NCBI RefSeq assembly: GCF_009857535.1
Contig: NZ_WWCS01000003.1
Span: 1-64,000, forward strand
Length of the DNA stretch: 64,000 nt
Source: Duganella margarita
Lineage (GTDB): Bacteria > Pseudomonadota > Gammaproteobacteria > Burkholderiales > Burkholderiaceae_D
Reading direction: 5' to 3'
Part shown: one piece after another, positions 35,186-44,113 of the stretch
Layout of the letters: the number at the start of each line of letters is the position of its first letter
Numbering within the stretch: the first letter of the stretch is position 1
The notes under the pieces: model-generated
Seen by the model: the letters and a program-made list of their open reading frames with translations, nothing else
What the model was told of the DNA's origin: nothing
Database searches by the model: none
Program-made: the position numbers and the translations under genes

Positions 35186-35641
35186 ATGCGTACTTTTGAC
35201 CTCGCCCCACTGTACCGTTCCGCCATTGGCTTCGATCGTCTGGCACAACTGCTGAACGACGCCCAACGCAGCGAGACCCCTAGCTATCCCCCATACAACA
35301 TCGAGCTGGTATCGGATGACCAGTACCGCATCGTCATGGCCCTGGCCGGTTTCGACCGTTCGGAAATCGACATCACCTTCGAGCGTGACGCGCTGACCGT
35401 GGTCGGCCGCAAACAGAAGGACGCCACCGAGCGCACCTATCTGCATCGCGGCATCGCCGCCCGTGACTTCGAGCAGCGCTTCCAGCTGGCCAACCACGTC
35501 AAAGTGACCGGCGCCAGCTTCGACAACGGCATGCTCACCATTGAACTGGTGCGGGAAATTCCGGAAGCGCTGAAACCACGCAAAATCGTCATCGACGGCG
35601 GCGAAAACGTCACCGCGCTGGAGCAGCGTCAGGCCGCTTGA
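35186..35641 (+). CDS. Small heat-shock protein, Hsp20/IbpA class
   Basis: A 151-residue alpha-crystallin-type holdase. It begins MRTFDLAPLYRSAIGFDRL as in IbpA/IbpB. The alpha-crystallin domain spans about 35-125 (PPYNIELVSDDQYRIVMALAGF, ending in MLTIELVREIPE), followed by a C-terminal tail with RKIVID rather than the usual IxI plus basic end. Start at 35186 is preferred over the longer frame from 35138. A sigma-32-like promoter is upstream and a strong terminator downstream, so it is a single-gene heat-shock unit. Confidence 0.93.
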   Translation: MRTFDLAPLYRSAIGFDRLAQLLNDAQRSETPSYPPYNIELVSDDQYRIVMALAGFDRSEIDITFERDALTVVGRKQKDATERTYLHRGIAARDFEQRFQLANHVKVTGASFDNGMLTIELVREIPEALKPRKIVIDGGENVTALEQRQAA

Positions 35642-35675
35642 TGCGCGCTTAATCACGCTTTAATGCAGTAGTTGC

Positions 35676-35709
35676 AACTGGCCGGTATATCCGGCCAGTT
35701 TTGCGTTTT
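35676..35709 (+). terminator. Intrinsic terminator of hsp20
   Basis: AACTGGCCGG (35676-35685), TATAT loop, CCGGCCAGTT (35691-35700), followed by a T-rich run. A 10-bp perfect stem. Confidence 0.85.
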
Positions 35710-35793
35710 CAGCCGCTTTTTGGTTAAGTAGGGCCTAAGTTTTTAGCGTCATATTGGATACATCTAAAGTTTTCACTCATTAGGAGAACCGTT

Positions 35794-37287
35794 ATGTCCA
35801 CCACTACTTTGAAACGCGCTGCCGTCGCTGTCGCCGTGCTGGGCGTGATCGGCGTCGGCGGTGCGGTCGCTGTCAAACAGAGCGCCGCCGTTGCCGCCGC
35901 CACCGTGCCGGTCGCTGCCGTCGCTGCCAGCGCCGCGCCGGCGCCGGTCGGCGCGCCCGCCATCTCCCTGCCTGATTTCAGCAGCATCGTGACCCAGAAC
36001 GGCCCGGCCGTGGTCAATATCAACGTCACCGGCAGCACCAAGACCGCCTTCGATCCGGACGCTCAGCAGGGCCGCGGCGATCCGTATGCGGACGATCCGT
36101 TCTACGAATTCTTCCGCCGCTTCCAGGGTCAGCAGCGCGGCCAGCAGCGCCAGGCGCCGAGCCATGGCCTCGGCTCCGGCTTCATCATCAGCCCGGATGG
36201 CATTATCCTGACCAACGCCCACGTGGTGCGTGACGCCAGCGAGGTGGTGGTCAAGCTGACTGACCGCCGCGAATTCCGCGCCAAGGTACTCGGCTCCGAT
36301 CCGCAAAGCGATGTCGCCGTGCTGAAAATCGACGCCAAGAACTTGCCGGTGGTGCCGCTGGCCAAGGGCAACGACCTGAAAGTGGGCGAATGGGTGCTGG
36401 CCATCGGTTCGCCATACGGCCTGGATAACACTGTGACCGCCGGCGTGGTCAGCGCCAAGGGCCGCTCGCTGCCGGACGGTAACGTGCCCTTCATCCAGAC
36501 CGACGTCGCGGTCAATCCGGGTAACTCCGGCGGCCCGCTGTTCAATACACGCGGCGAGGTGGTCGGCATCAACTCGCAGATTTATAGCCAGACCGGCGGC
36601 TATCAGGGCTTGTCGTTCGCCATCCCGATCGACGTCGCCAACAAGATCAAGAACCAGATCGTTTCTACTGGCAAGGTGGTACACGCCAAGCTGGGCGTGG
36701 AAGTGCAGGAAGTGAATCAGGGCTTTGCCGATTCCTTTAACCTTGCCACGCCGGAAGGCGCGCTGATCGCCAATGTGGAACGCGGCGGCCCGGCGGATAA
36801 AGCCGGCTTAAAGGCGGGCGATGTGATCCGTTCGGTCAACGGCCAGAAGATCATCAGTTCGGTCGACCTGCCGTCCATGGTCGGTTTGTCGACGCCGGGC
36901 GAGAAGATTACGCTGGAGATCTGGCGCCAGGGTAAGCCGGTGCAGATTGTCGCCACGCTGGGTAACGCGACGGACAAGGTGGCCAAGGGCGATGCGCCTG
37001 GGGCGGACCAGCCCGGCGCCAAGCTGCGCCTGGGCTTGTCGCTGCGTCCGCTGGAGCCGGCCGAACGGCGTGATTCCGGCATCGCCGGCGGCCTGCTGAT
37101 CCAGGATGCGGGCGGCGCGGCGGCCGATGCCGGCGTGCAGCCGGGCGATGTGCTGTTGTCGGTCAACGGCCGTCCGGTCAACAGCGTCGACCAGGTGCGC
37201 GAGGTGGTGGGCAAGTCGTCCAAGTCGGTGGCATTGCTGATCCAGCGCGGGGACGATAAAATCTTCATTCCGGTGCGCCTGGGATAA
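35794..37287 (+). CDS. DegP/HtrA-type periplasmic serine protease
   Basis: A 497-residue Do-family protease. An N-terminal hydrophobic segment (about 8-30) and an Ala/Pro linker lead to the trypsin-like domain with triad H143 (TNAHVV), D173 (SDVAVLKI) and S245 (GNSGGPL). Two PDZ domains follow (about 310-400 and 420-495). It degrades or refolds damaged envelope proteins. TAGGAGAAC precedes the ATG. A two-component system follows 49 bp downstream on the same strand, suggesting a shared envelope-stress role. Confidence 0.95.
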   Translation: MSTTTLKRAAVAVAVLGVIGVGGAVAVKQSAAVAAATVPVAAVAASAAPAPVGAPAISLPDFSSIVTQNGPAVVNINVTGSTKTAFDPDAQQGRGDPYADDPFYEFFRRFQGQQRGQQRQAPSHGLGSGFIISPDGIILTNAHVVRDASEVVVKLTDRREFRAKVLGSDPQSDVAVLKIDAKNLPVVPLAKGNDLKVGEWVLAIGSPYGLDNTVTAGVVSAKGRSLPDGNVPFIQTDVAVNPGNSGGPLFNTRGEVVGINSQIYSQTGGYQGLSFAIPIDVANKIKNQIVSTGKVVHAKLGVEVQEVNQGFADSFNLATPEGALIANVERGGPADKAGLKAGDVIRSVNGQKIISSVDLPSMVGLSTPGEKITLEIWRQGKPVQIVATLGNATDKVAKGDAPGADQPGAKLRLGLSLRPLEPAERRDSGIAGGLLIQDAGGAAADAGVQPGDVLLSVNGRPVNSVDQVREVVGKSSKSVALLIQRGDDKIFIPVRLG

Positions 37288-37336
37288 GATGCGTCGCATC
37301 GGCAGAACGCTTCAACAAAAATAGAAAGGAAATAAC

Positions 37337-37996
37337 ATGCGACTTCTGCTGGTGGAAGACGACACGATGATCGGCGAGGTAGTGCTGGACCTGTTACGGG
37401 CCGAGCACTACGCGGTCGACTGGGTCAAGGACGGCGCGATGGCCGACACCGCGCTGCAAACCCAGACCTACGATCTGGTGCTGCTGGACCTGGGCCTGCC
37501 GCGCAAGGACGGCCTCGACGTGCTGCGCTCGATGCGCCTGCGCAAGGAACTGACCCCGGTGCTGATCGCCACCGCGCGTGACGCCAAGGAACAGCGCATT
37601 GCCGGCCTGGACGCCGGCGCCGACGATTACGTGCTCAAGCCTTACGACCTGGACGAGCTGCTGGCCCGCATCCGCGCGCTGCTGCGCCGGTCGGCCGGCC
37701 GCGCCGAGCCGGTGTTCGAGCACGGCAACGTCACCGTCAATCCGCAAACCCGCGAAGTGATCGCCGACGGCAAGCCGGTCAGCCTGTCGGCGCGCGAATG
37801 GGCGGTGCTGGAAGCGCTGATCGCGCGGCCGGGCATCGTGCTGTCGCGCCACCAGCTGGAAGAAAAGCTGTACAGCTGGAAGGATGAAGTCAATAGCAAC
37901 GCGGTGGAAGTCTACATCCACGGCCTGCGCAAGAAACTCGGCGCGGAACTGATCCAGAACGTGCGCGGCCTCGGCTACATGGTGCCGAAACTATGA
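37337..37996 (+). CDS. OmpR-family response regulator
   Basis: A 219-residue regulator with receiver domain (phospho-acceptor D51 in LVLLDLGLP, D8-D9 acidic pocket, K in YVLKPYD) and a C-terminal winged-helix DNA-binding domain (about 125-219). It resembles the QseB/TctD group. AGAAAGGAAATAAC precedes the ATG. The kinase gene starts 4 bp before its stop, so the two are coupled. Confidence 0.94.
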   Translation: MRLLLVEDDTMIGEVVLDLLRAEHYAVDWVKDGAMADTALQTQTYDLVLLDLGLPRKDGLDVLRSMRLRKELTPVLIATARDAKEQRIAGLDAGADDYVLKPYDLDELLARIRALLRRSAGRAEPVFEHGNVTVNPQTREVIADGKPVSLSAREWAVLEALIARPGIVLSRHQLEEKLYSWKDEVNSNAVEVYIHGLRKKLGAELIQNVRGLGYMVPKL

Positions 37997-39381
37997 AGGT
38001 AAGGATGCCGCCGCTGCCGCGCGTGCCGGTGGTGACCCACTCGCTGCGCGGCCGTTTGTTGTGGTTCCTGCTGGCCGCCATCACCATGGCGGCCTTTGCG
38101 CAAGCGATGATCGCCTACCGCAGCGCGCTGAGCGACGCCGACCAGATCTTCGACTATCACATGCAGCAGATGGCGATGTCGCTGCGCTCCAGCGCCACGC
38201 TGACCAACAAGGCGGCCGACACCGCGGCCGATCCGGAAAACGACGATCTGGTGGTGCAGGTGTGGACCCCGGACGGCGCGCAGGTGTTCCGCTCGCTGTC
38301 GCGCGCGGCCTTGCCGCAGCGGGCGGTGCTGGGCTTTTCCAATGTGCGCGTCAACAAGACCACCTACCGGGTGTTCTCGGTGCAGACCTCCAACCAGACG
38401 GTGCAGATCGCGCAGGACATGGCGGTGCGCCAGCGCATGGCCGGCACGCTGGCCTTGCGCACGGTCGGCCCGATCGCCGTCATGGCGCCGGTGCTGATGC
38501 TGGTGGTGTGGTGGGTGGTGTCAGGTTCGCTGGCGCCGGTGTCGCGCGTCAAGCGGCAGGTGGCCGCGCGCCAGGCCGAGGATTTGTCGCCGGTGTCGGA
38601 AAACGATTTGCCGGATGAAGTGCTGCCGCTGGTGCAGGAGCTCAATTTGCTGTTTGTCCGGGTGCGCACGGCGTTCGACGCCCAGCAGCACTTTGTGGCC
38701 GACGCCGCGCACGAACTGCGCACGCCGCTGGCGGCGCTCAAGTTGCAGGTGCTGAGCCTGGAGCGGGCGCAGGACGAGGCGGCGCGCAAGCTGGCAGTGT
38801 CGCGCGTTACGGCCGGCATCGAGCGCGCCACGCGGCTGGTGGAGCAGTTGTTGGTGCTGGCGCGGCAGGAGGGCGCCAGCGAGGAGATCAAGTCGGAGCC
38901 GGTCAACCTGGGCGACGTGGTCAAGCGCGTGCTGGGCGACATGAACGGGCTGGCGCAGGCGCGCCAGATCGACCTCGGCCTGCATCATAACGAGGATGTG
39001 GTGGTGGCCGGTCATCCGGATGCGCTGCTGATCCTGCTGCGCAACCTGGTCGACAACGCCATCAAGTACACGCCGGCCGGCGGCACCGTCGATATCGACC
39101 TGCAGCGTAGCGTGGCCGCCACAAAAAATGCCCGGCCGCGGATTGTGCTGAGCGTCGAGGATTCCGGCCCCGGCATCCCGGCCGAGGAGCGCGAACGGGT
39201 GTTCAGCCGCTTCTACCGCGTGCCGGGCAGTCCGGCTGGCGGCAGCGGCCTGGGCATGGCGATCGTGCAGTCGATTGCCGAGCGCCACGGCGCCGTGCTG
39301 TCGCTCGGCCAGTCCGACCGTTTGGGCGGTCTGAAGGTGAATGTCGATTTTCCCGAGACTAGCAAGCCCACTCCGGTCTAA
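37993..39381 (+). CDS. Sensor histidine kinase, QseC-like
   Basis: A 462-residue membrane kinase. Two membrane helices (about 15-35 and 150-175) enclose a periplasmic sensor region of about 110 residues. Then come HisKA with H240 (AAHELRTPL), an N-box (NLVDNAIKYTP), DSGPGIP and GSGLGMAIV ATP-binding boxes. All catalytic elements are present. Paired with the regulator by a 4-bp overlap and downstream of the HtrA gene. Confidence 0.94.
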   Translation: MKVRMPPLPRVPVVTHSLRGRLLWFLLAAITMAAFAQAMIAYRSALSDADQIFDYHMQQMAMSLRSSATLTNKAADTAADPENDDLVVQVWTPDGAQVFRSLSRAALPQRAVLGFSNVRVNKTTYRVFSVQTSNQTVQIAQDMAVRQRMAGTLALRTVGPIAVMAPVLMLVVWWVVSGSLAPVSRVKRQVAARQAEDLSPVSENDLPDEVLPLVQELNLLFVRVRTAFDAQQHFVADAAHELRTPLAALKLQVLSLERAQDEAARKLAVSRVTAGIERATRLVEQLLVLARQEGASEEIKSEPVNLGDVVKRVLGDMNGLAQARQIDLGLHHNEDVVVAGHPDALLILLRNLVDNAIKYTPAGGTVDIDLQRSVAATKNARPRIVLSVEDSGPGIPAEERERVFSRFYRVPGSPAGGSGLGMAIVQSIAERHGAVLSLGQSDRLGGLKVNVDFPETSKPTPV

Positions 39382-39413
39382 AATGCCGTTTTGACACGGT
39401 GTTGGAGTGGTGC

Positions 39414-40562
39414 ATGAACAAAATCGGATTTTCGGGAACCCTGGACCCGATCACCAACGGCCATATGTGGGTGATCAACGAAGCCCGCTCGCTGGCGGAC
39501 GAGGTAGTGGTCTTCCTGTCTGAAAATCCGGCCAAGAAGCCCAAGTTTTCGGCCGAGGAGCGCAAGAGCATCATCTCGCTTAGCTGCACGGAGCAGGGCT
39601 GGGACAATGTCTCGGTGGTGATCGTGCGCGGCGACTACACGGCGCGCGCGGCCAAGAAGCAGGGCGTCGAGTGCCTGATCCGCGGCATCCGCACCACCGC
39701 CGACTTCGATTACGAGAATCTGATCCAGCAGACCAATGTGGACGTGCTGCAAGGCGCGAAGACGGTGTTCGTGATGCCGCCGCGCGACCTGGGTTCGGTC
39801 AGTTCGTCGTTCGTCAAGGCGCTGGAAGGGCCGATTGGCTGGAACTGGATCATGAAGAAATTCGTGCCCGGTCCGGCGTATCACGCCTGGGTGCTGAGCT
39901 GGCTGCGCAGGGAATGGGAAACCTTGTGGGATTACGAGCACCGCGACGCCACCGCGATCGCCCATGCGGACGACTGGTTCGCGCGGCTGACCGGCCCCGA
40001 TTGCTACGGCGGTTCAGCGCGCTACTATCACAACCTCGACCATCTGGTGCATGGCCTGTGCGAGATCCGCGTGTGGGCCGGCAATATGCGGCCGGAGCCG
40101 GCCGATGTCGACATCATCAAGCAGGCGTTCTGGTTTCACGATGCCGAGTATGGCCACACCGGCGACCCGGCGGCGCCGACCAACGAGGAAGCCAGCGCGC
40201 AGATGTGGCTGGGCAGCCATCTGGGGCAGGAAATGGACGACGCGGCCGAACTGATACGCGCCACTGATCATTTCCAGGAAGCGGCGATTACGCACCGGTT
40301 AAAAGACGTGCTGCTGAGTGTGGATCTGGCGATTCTGGGCCAGGATGATGAGGTCTACCAGAATTACGCGCGCGCCATCCGCCAGGAGTACAGCCACATG
40401 GCGGACGACGTTTATCGCGAACAGCGCGGCGCGGCGCTGGCGCACCTGTGCCGCAAGGCGCAGCAAGGGCTGCTGTTCGGCAACGCCTACTTCGCCGAAC
40501 AGTACAACGAGCGCGCCATCGACAACATGCAGCGCGAGATGGCGCGGCTGGCGGCCGCTTAA
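39414..40562 (+). CDS. CoaD-like nucleotidyltransferase fused to HD-domain phosphohydrolase
   Basis: A 382-residue two-domain protein. Residues 1-160 match phosphopantetheine adenylyltransferase in length and motifs: GTLDPITNGH (8-17), ENPAKKPKFSAEER (37-50), IRGIRTTADFDYE (89-101) and SVSSSFVKAL (128-137). Residues ~168-382 match the predicted metal-dependent HD phosphohydrolases of the COG4339 type: H206xxxH210, H242-D243 (FWFHDAEY), E258/E259, H286 and D304. No frameshift separates them. CoaD is normally a single domain of about 160 residues, so this is probably not the only coaD of the genome. GGAG precedes ATG 39414. The combined reaction is unknown. Confidence 0.85.
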   Translation: MNKIGFSGTLDPITNGHMWVINEARSLADEVVVFLSENPAKKPKFSAEERKSIISLSCTEQGWDNVSVVIVRGDYTARAAKKQGVECLIRGIRTTADFDYENLIQQTNVDVLQGAKTVFVMPPRDLGSVSSSFVKALEGPIGWNWIMKKFVPGPAYHAWVLSWLRREWETLWDYEHRDATAIAHADDWFARLTGPDCYGGSARYYHNLDHLVHGLCEIRVWAGNMRPEPADVDIIKQAFWFHDAEYGHTGDPAAPTNEEASAQMWLGSHLGQEMDDAAELIRATDHFQEAAITHRLKDVLLSVDLAILGQDDEVYQNYARAIRQEYSHMADDVYREQRGAALAHLCRKAQQGLLFGNAYFAEQYNERAIDNMQREMARLAAA

Positions 40563-41072
40563 TCAGGCGGTCGGCGGCAGTTCGACTTGTTCCTTGCGAA
40601 TGGCGATGGCTTCGCCCAGCGCCATCAGGTCCAGCTTGGCCTTGCGCGCCTTGGGGAACATTTCCTCTTCTTCTTCCTTGACGTGGTGGTCGATCAGCTC
40701 GCCCAGCACCTTGACCTTGGCGTCGTACAGGTCGTCGGTCGGCTCCATGCTGATGATCTGCGCGATCAGGTCTTTGGCCGAGGCGTGTTCAACCACGGCT
40801 TCGTCCACCAGGTCTTCTTCCTTGGTGGCTTTGCGCACGGCCGGGTAGAAAATCTCTTCTTCCGCCGTCGCATGCTTGGTCAGCTCTTCGCAGATCTGCA
40901 ATGCCAGCTTGTGTTTGCTGACGTGCGCGCGGTCGCCCAGCTCTTCATATTGCTCGAACATCGACTTGACGTGCTCGTGGTCTTCGGTGAGCAGCGTGAT
41001 CGCATCCTGCGGTTCGGTGGCGGTGGGAATAGGCTTTGGAATCTTATCCTGCGATGGGGTAGTGGTTCTCAT
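40563..41072 (-). CDS. Hemerythrin HHE domain protein
   Basis: A 169-residue protein with a four-helix hemerythrin-type domain. Ligand-type residues occur in TEDHEHVKSMF, LTKHATAEEEIFYP, VVEHASAKDLI and LIDHHVKEEEEEMFP. Such proteins bind a diiron site and handle oxygen, NO or iron. AAGGAG precedes ATG 41072, which decides against the longer frame from 41114. It converges on the CoaD-HD fusion with adjacent stops. Confidence 0.9.
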   Translation of the reverse strand: MRTTTPSQDKIPKPIPTATEPQDAITLLTEDHEHVKSMFEQYEELGDRAHVSKHKLALQICEELTKHATAEEEIFYPAVRKATKEEDLVDEAVVEHASAKDLIAQIISMEPTDDLYDAKVKVLGELIDHHVKEEEEEMFPKARKAKLDLMALGEAIAIRKEQVELPPTA

Positions 41073-41181
41073 GTCGGCTCCTTGCGTGGCTAATGAACGT
41101 GCGGGGACTGCCAAGCCAGTCTAGGAGCCGCCCCCGCACTGGTCTGTGCGCCGCACCACGCTAATGACCCGACGTTGTTGC

Positions 41182-41907
41182 TTAGAACCTATTCCAGTTA
41201 TTGCGGCGGTGTTCGCTGGCCTCCTTCATCAGCTCGCCGGCGCGGCGTTCGTCCCTGGCCGACAAGGCGTCACCCAGCTGAACGGTCATCGCCAGTTCCT
41301 GCAGCGCCGGTGGATATTCGTGCTCGGCCGCTTCTTCCAGCCAGGTGCGGGCCTTGGCCGTATCTTGCGCCACGCCTTCACCTGAACGGTAGATGTTGGA
41401 GAGCAGGAACATCGCATGCGCATTGCCCAACTCAGCCGCCTGAGTCAACAGGCGCGCTGCCCGTGCCGCATCGCGCGGCACGCCATTGCCGTTCTTGACC
41501 ATCAGGCCCAGCGCCAGCGCCGCCTTGGCGTGCTGATGCTGGGCCGCCAGCGCGTACCACGGCGCTGCCGCCGCTGGTGCAGCCGGCACGCCCAGCACGC
41601 CGACCCGCAGCATTTCGCCCAGCTGGAAGGCGGCTTCGACATCGCCCCCTCGCGCCGCCTGCTCAAACAGCTTGAGCGCGTCGGCGCGTTGCTCGGGGCG
41701 CGACTGGTAGAGTATCGCCAGTTCACGCTGCGCCACCGGCAGGTTCTGCTCCGACCAGGCGATCAGCTTACGCTCGGCGTGCGCGTCCGCTTCCTGCTTG
41801 GCCTTCATGCCGATGACTTCGATTTGCGCCGAGGTCGGTTTTTCGTGCTGCATCTGGCAGCCGAACAGCAAAACCGAACTCAGCAACGCTGCGGTCAGGG
41901 TGCGCAT
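41182..41907 (-). CDS. Sel1-repeat lipoprotein
   Basis: A 241-residue protein with a lipoprotein signal (MRTLTAALLSSVLLFGC, lipid cysteine C17). The rest is a run of about four Sel1-type TPR repeats, for example GGDVEAAFQLGEMLRVG and LGNAHAMFLLSNIYRSGEG. Sel1 proteins act as scaffolds for protein interactions. GAGGAAAG precedes the ATG. It lies 14 bp downstream of the nucleotidase gene. Confidence 0.88.
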   Translation of the reverse strand: MRTLTAALLSSVLLFGCQMQHEKPTSAQIEVIGMKAKQEADAHAERKLIAWSEQNLPVAQRELAILYQSRPEQRADALKLFEQAARGGDVEAAFQLGEMLRVGVLGVPAAPAAAAPWYALAAQHQHAKAALALGLMVKNGNGVPRDAARAARLLTQAAELGNAHAMFLLSNIYRSGEGVAQDTAKARTWLEEAAEHEYPPALQELAMTVQLGDALSARDERRAGELMKEASEHRRNNWNRF

Positions 41908-41921
41908 GGTCTTTCCTCGGC

Positions 41922-44039
41922 TTATTTGCTCAGGTCGATGGTGTACTTGGCGAAGCCGCTGGCGTCCAGGCCGCCTTCAGCCGTTACCGCCGTCAGGCCG
42001 CTGCCTTTGGCGACCGACAGGTGGCCCGGCGCCGAACGCAGGATCACCGGACCGGCGGTCGTCACCTTGACGAAACTCCAGCTGCGCGCGCTGCCGTTGC
42101 CGCTCAGCGTGACCTTGCCGCTGGCCGCGCCTTGCGCCGTCAGGTAGTTGCTGACCACGGTCTGGTTGGCGTCCGGCGACTTGATGATGGTCTTGCTGCC
42201 GTCGATGCCAGGCACCGCGCCACCGCCGCCTGCACGGTAGTCGTTGGTGGCGACGATGAAGTCATCGCCATCCGCGACGGCCTTGCCCAGGTAGGTCAGG
42301 TTGACGATGCGGCTGCCGGCCGGCTTGGTCACATCGATCTGGTAGGTCAGCGCGTTGTTCTCGGCGTAGAACACGTCGTAGTTGTAGATCGTGCTGTAGC
42401 TCGGCACCAGATCCTGCTCGGCGGTCTTGGCCGGGTCGATCTGGCCGAACTGCTTGGCGGCGGTTTCCAGCCAGGCTTTCAGGTCCGAACCCTTGATTTT
42501 GACCGCTTGCAGGTTGTTGTTCGAGTACAGGTACAGATCGCCAGGGTTACGCACTTGCAGGCCGATCGGCGCGGTCGGCGAGGCGCCCGGCGCCACATCG
42601 GTAAAGTCCGAAGGACCGTTGCGGCCGGCCTTGAACGGCGCGCTGCACGAAATCACCGGAATGTTCTTGTAGCCGGCCAGCGTGGCGTCGGTGCTGGTGG
42701 CGATGAAGTTCTTCACATACGCCAGCTGTGCCTGGTTGACCAGCTGAATCGCGCTGACGTCGCCGGCCAGCGAGAAGTAGGAAGACATCTCGAAGTCGGT
42801 GGTCACGCCCAACGGCTGCTTGGCGTAGGCGATGGTGGCGGCGTGCTCGCTGGCCACCAGCGGCGCGACGCTGCTGTCGGCGGCGATGTTGGTGGTGCCG
42901 TCGGTGTACTTGAAGCCGCGCGATTCCACCGTGGTCTTTGCTGGCTGCACCACCCATTTGCCGCCGGTGTAGGCCAGGGTCAGCTTGATGATGCCCAGAC
43001 GGCGGCCCCAGCTTTGCGCCATGACGGTTGGCACGCCGTTGACGAAGCCGTTGACAGCGTCGATGTTGGCGCTGGCCGGGAAGGCGGCGAACGATGGATC
43101 CAGTGCCGCCGCGCCGGTCTCTTTGCCTTTCGGGAAGATCAGGTGCGAGTGGCCGATCAGCAGCGCGTCGATGCCGGTGCTGGTCAGGTGGTAGGAACCG
43201 TTTTCCATTTTCGGGCTGTAGGCGCTCGGGTCGAGGCCGCCGTGCGACAGCGCCACCACCAGGTCGGCGCCTTTGGTGCGCATTTCCGGCACGTATTGCT
43301 TGGCGGCTTCCTGCACACCGGTGATGGCGACTTTGCCAGCCAGGTTTTTCTGGTCCCATTCGAGGATCTGCGGCGGCACGAAGCTCATGATGCCGATGTT
43401 CATTTTCACATCCAGCTTGCTGCCGTCCGGCTTGGTGGCCGAGAAGGTGCGCGGCAGCAGCGTGTATGGCTGGACGATCGGTTTGCCGCTGGCCACGCCG
43501 GTGACGTTGGTCAGCACCAGCGGGAAGGCCGGCGCGCCGCAGGTGCCGCTCGGCTTGGTCACGCCCGGAATGCCGAAGTCGGTATTGGTGACCTGGCTCA
43601 GGAATGGCAGGCCGTAGTTGAATTCGTGGTTGCCGAAACCGCCGCCGTCGAACTTCATGGCGTTCATGACTTTGTGCACGGCCAGTGTGTCGGTGCAGGC
43701 GATCGGCTTGGTGACGGCTTGCAGGTCGCCCAGCAGCGTACCCTGGATGGTGTCGCCGTCGTCCAGCAGGACGTTGTTCGGGTTCTCGCTGCGCGCAGCC
43801 TTGACCAGCGACGACGTGCGCTCCAGGCCCAGGCTGGTGTCCTCGGCCAGCGAGTAGTAGTTGTAGCTCATCACGTTGGCGTGGATGTCGGTGGTCTCCA
43901 ACAATGCCACGGTGACGGTGGTGCCTTCCGGGATCGCCGGCGCGGCGGGTGGGGTTACTGCCACAGGATTGTTATCGCCGCCGCATGCTACCAGGCCGGC
44001 TGCCGTCATGGCAGCCAGCATCACCAGATTCAATTTCAT
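41922..44039 (-). CDS. 5'-nucleotidase/2',3'-cyclic phosphodiesterase-type lipoprotein
   Basis: A 705-residue exported protein with a lipobox (AAGLVAC). The metallophosphatase domain begins ALLETTDIHANVMSY (metal-binding DxH) and includes LDDGDTIQG, GFGNHEFNYG and VALSHGG. The C-terminal 5'-nucleotidase domain includes YSNNNLQAVKIKGSDLKAWLE. It resembles CpdB, which hydrolyses 2',3'-cyclic nucleotides and 3'-nucleotides, more than UshA. The ATG at 44039 is preferred over the GTG codon just before it. Confidence 0.9.
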   Translation of the reverse strand: MKLNLVMLAAMTAAGLVACGGDNNPVAVTPPAAPAIPEGTTVTVALLETTDIHANVMSYNYYSLAEDTSLGLERTSSLVKAARSENPNNVLLDDGDTIQGTLLGDLQAVTKPIACTDTLAVHKVMNAMKFDGGGFGNHEFNYGLPFLSQVTNTDFGIPGVTKPSGTCGAPAFPLVLTNVTGVASGKPIVQPYTLLPRTFSATKPDGSKLDVKMNIGIMSFVPPQILEWDQKNLAGKVAITGVQEAAKQYVPEMRTKGADLVVALSHGGLDPSAYSPKMENGSYHLTSTGIDALLIGHSHLIFPKGKETGAAALDPSFAAFPASANIDAVNGFVNGVPTVMAQSWGRRLGIIKLTLAYTGGKWVVQPAKTTVESRGFKYTDGTTNIAADSSVAPLVASEHAATIAYAKQPLGVTTDFEMSSYFSLAGDVSAIQLVNQAQLAYVKNFIATSTDATLAGYKNIPVISCSAPFKAGRNGPSDFTDVAPGASPTAPIGLQVRNPGDLYLYSNNNLQAVKIKGSDLKAWLETAAKQFGQIDPAKTAEQDLVPSYSTIYNYDVFYAENNALTYQIDVTKPAGSRIVNLTYLGKAVADGDDFIVATNDYRAGGGGAVPGIDGSKTIIKSPDANQTVVSNYLTAQGAASGKVTLSGNGSARSWSFVKVTTAGPVILRSAPGHLSVAKGSGLTAVTAEGGLDASGFAKYTIDLSK

Positions 44040-44113
44040 CACTACCTCGAAGGGGAAAATTCAAGGTTGCGACTTTAGCTATTTATCGTGACAACACTAT
44101 GACATTGCGCAAA

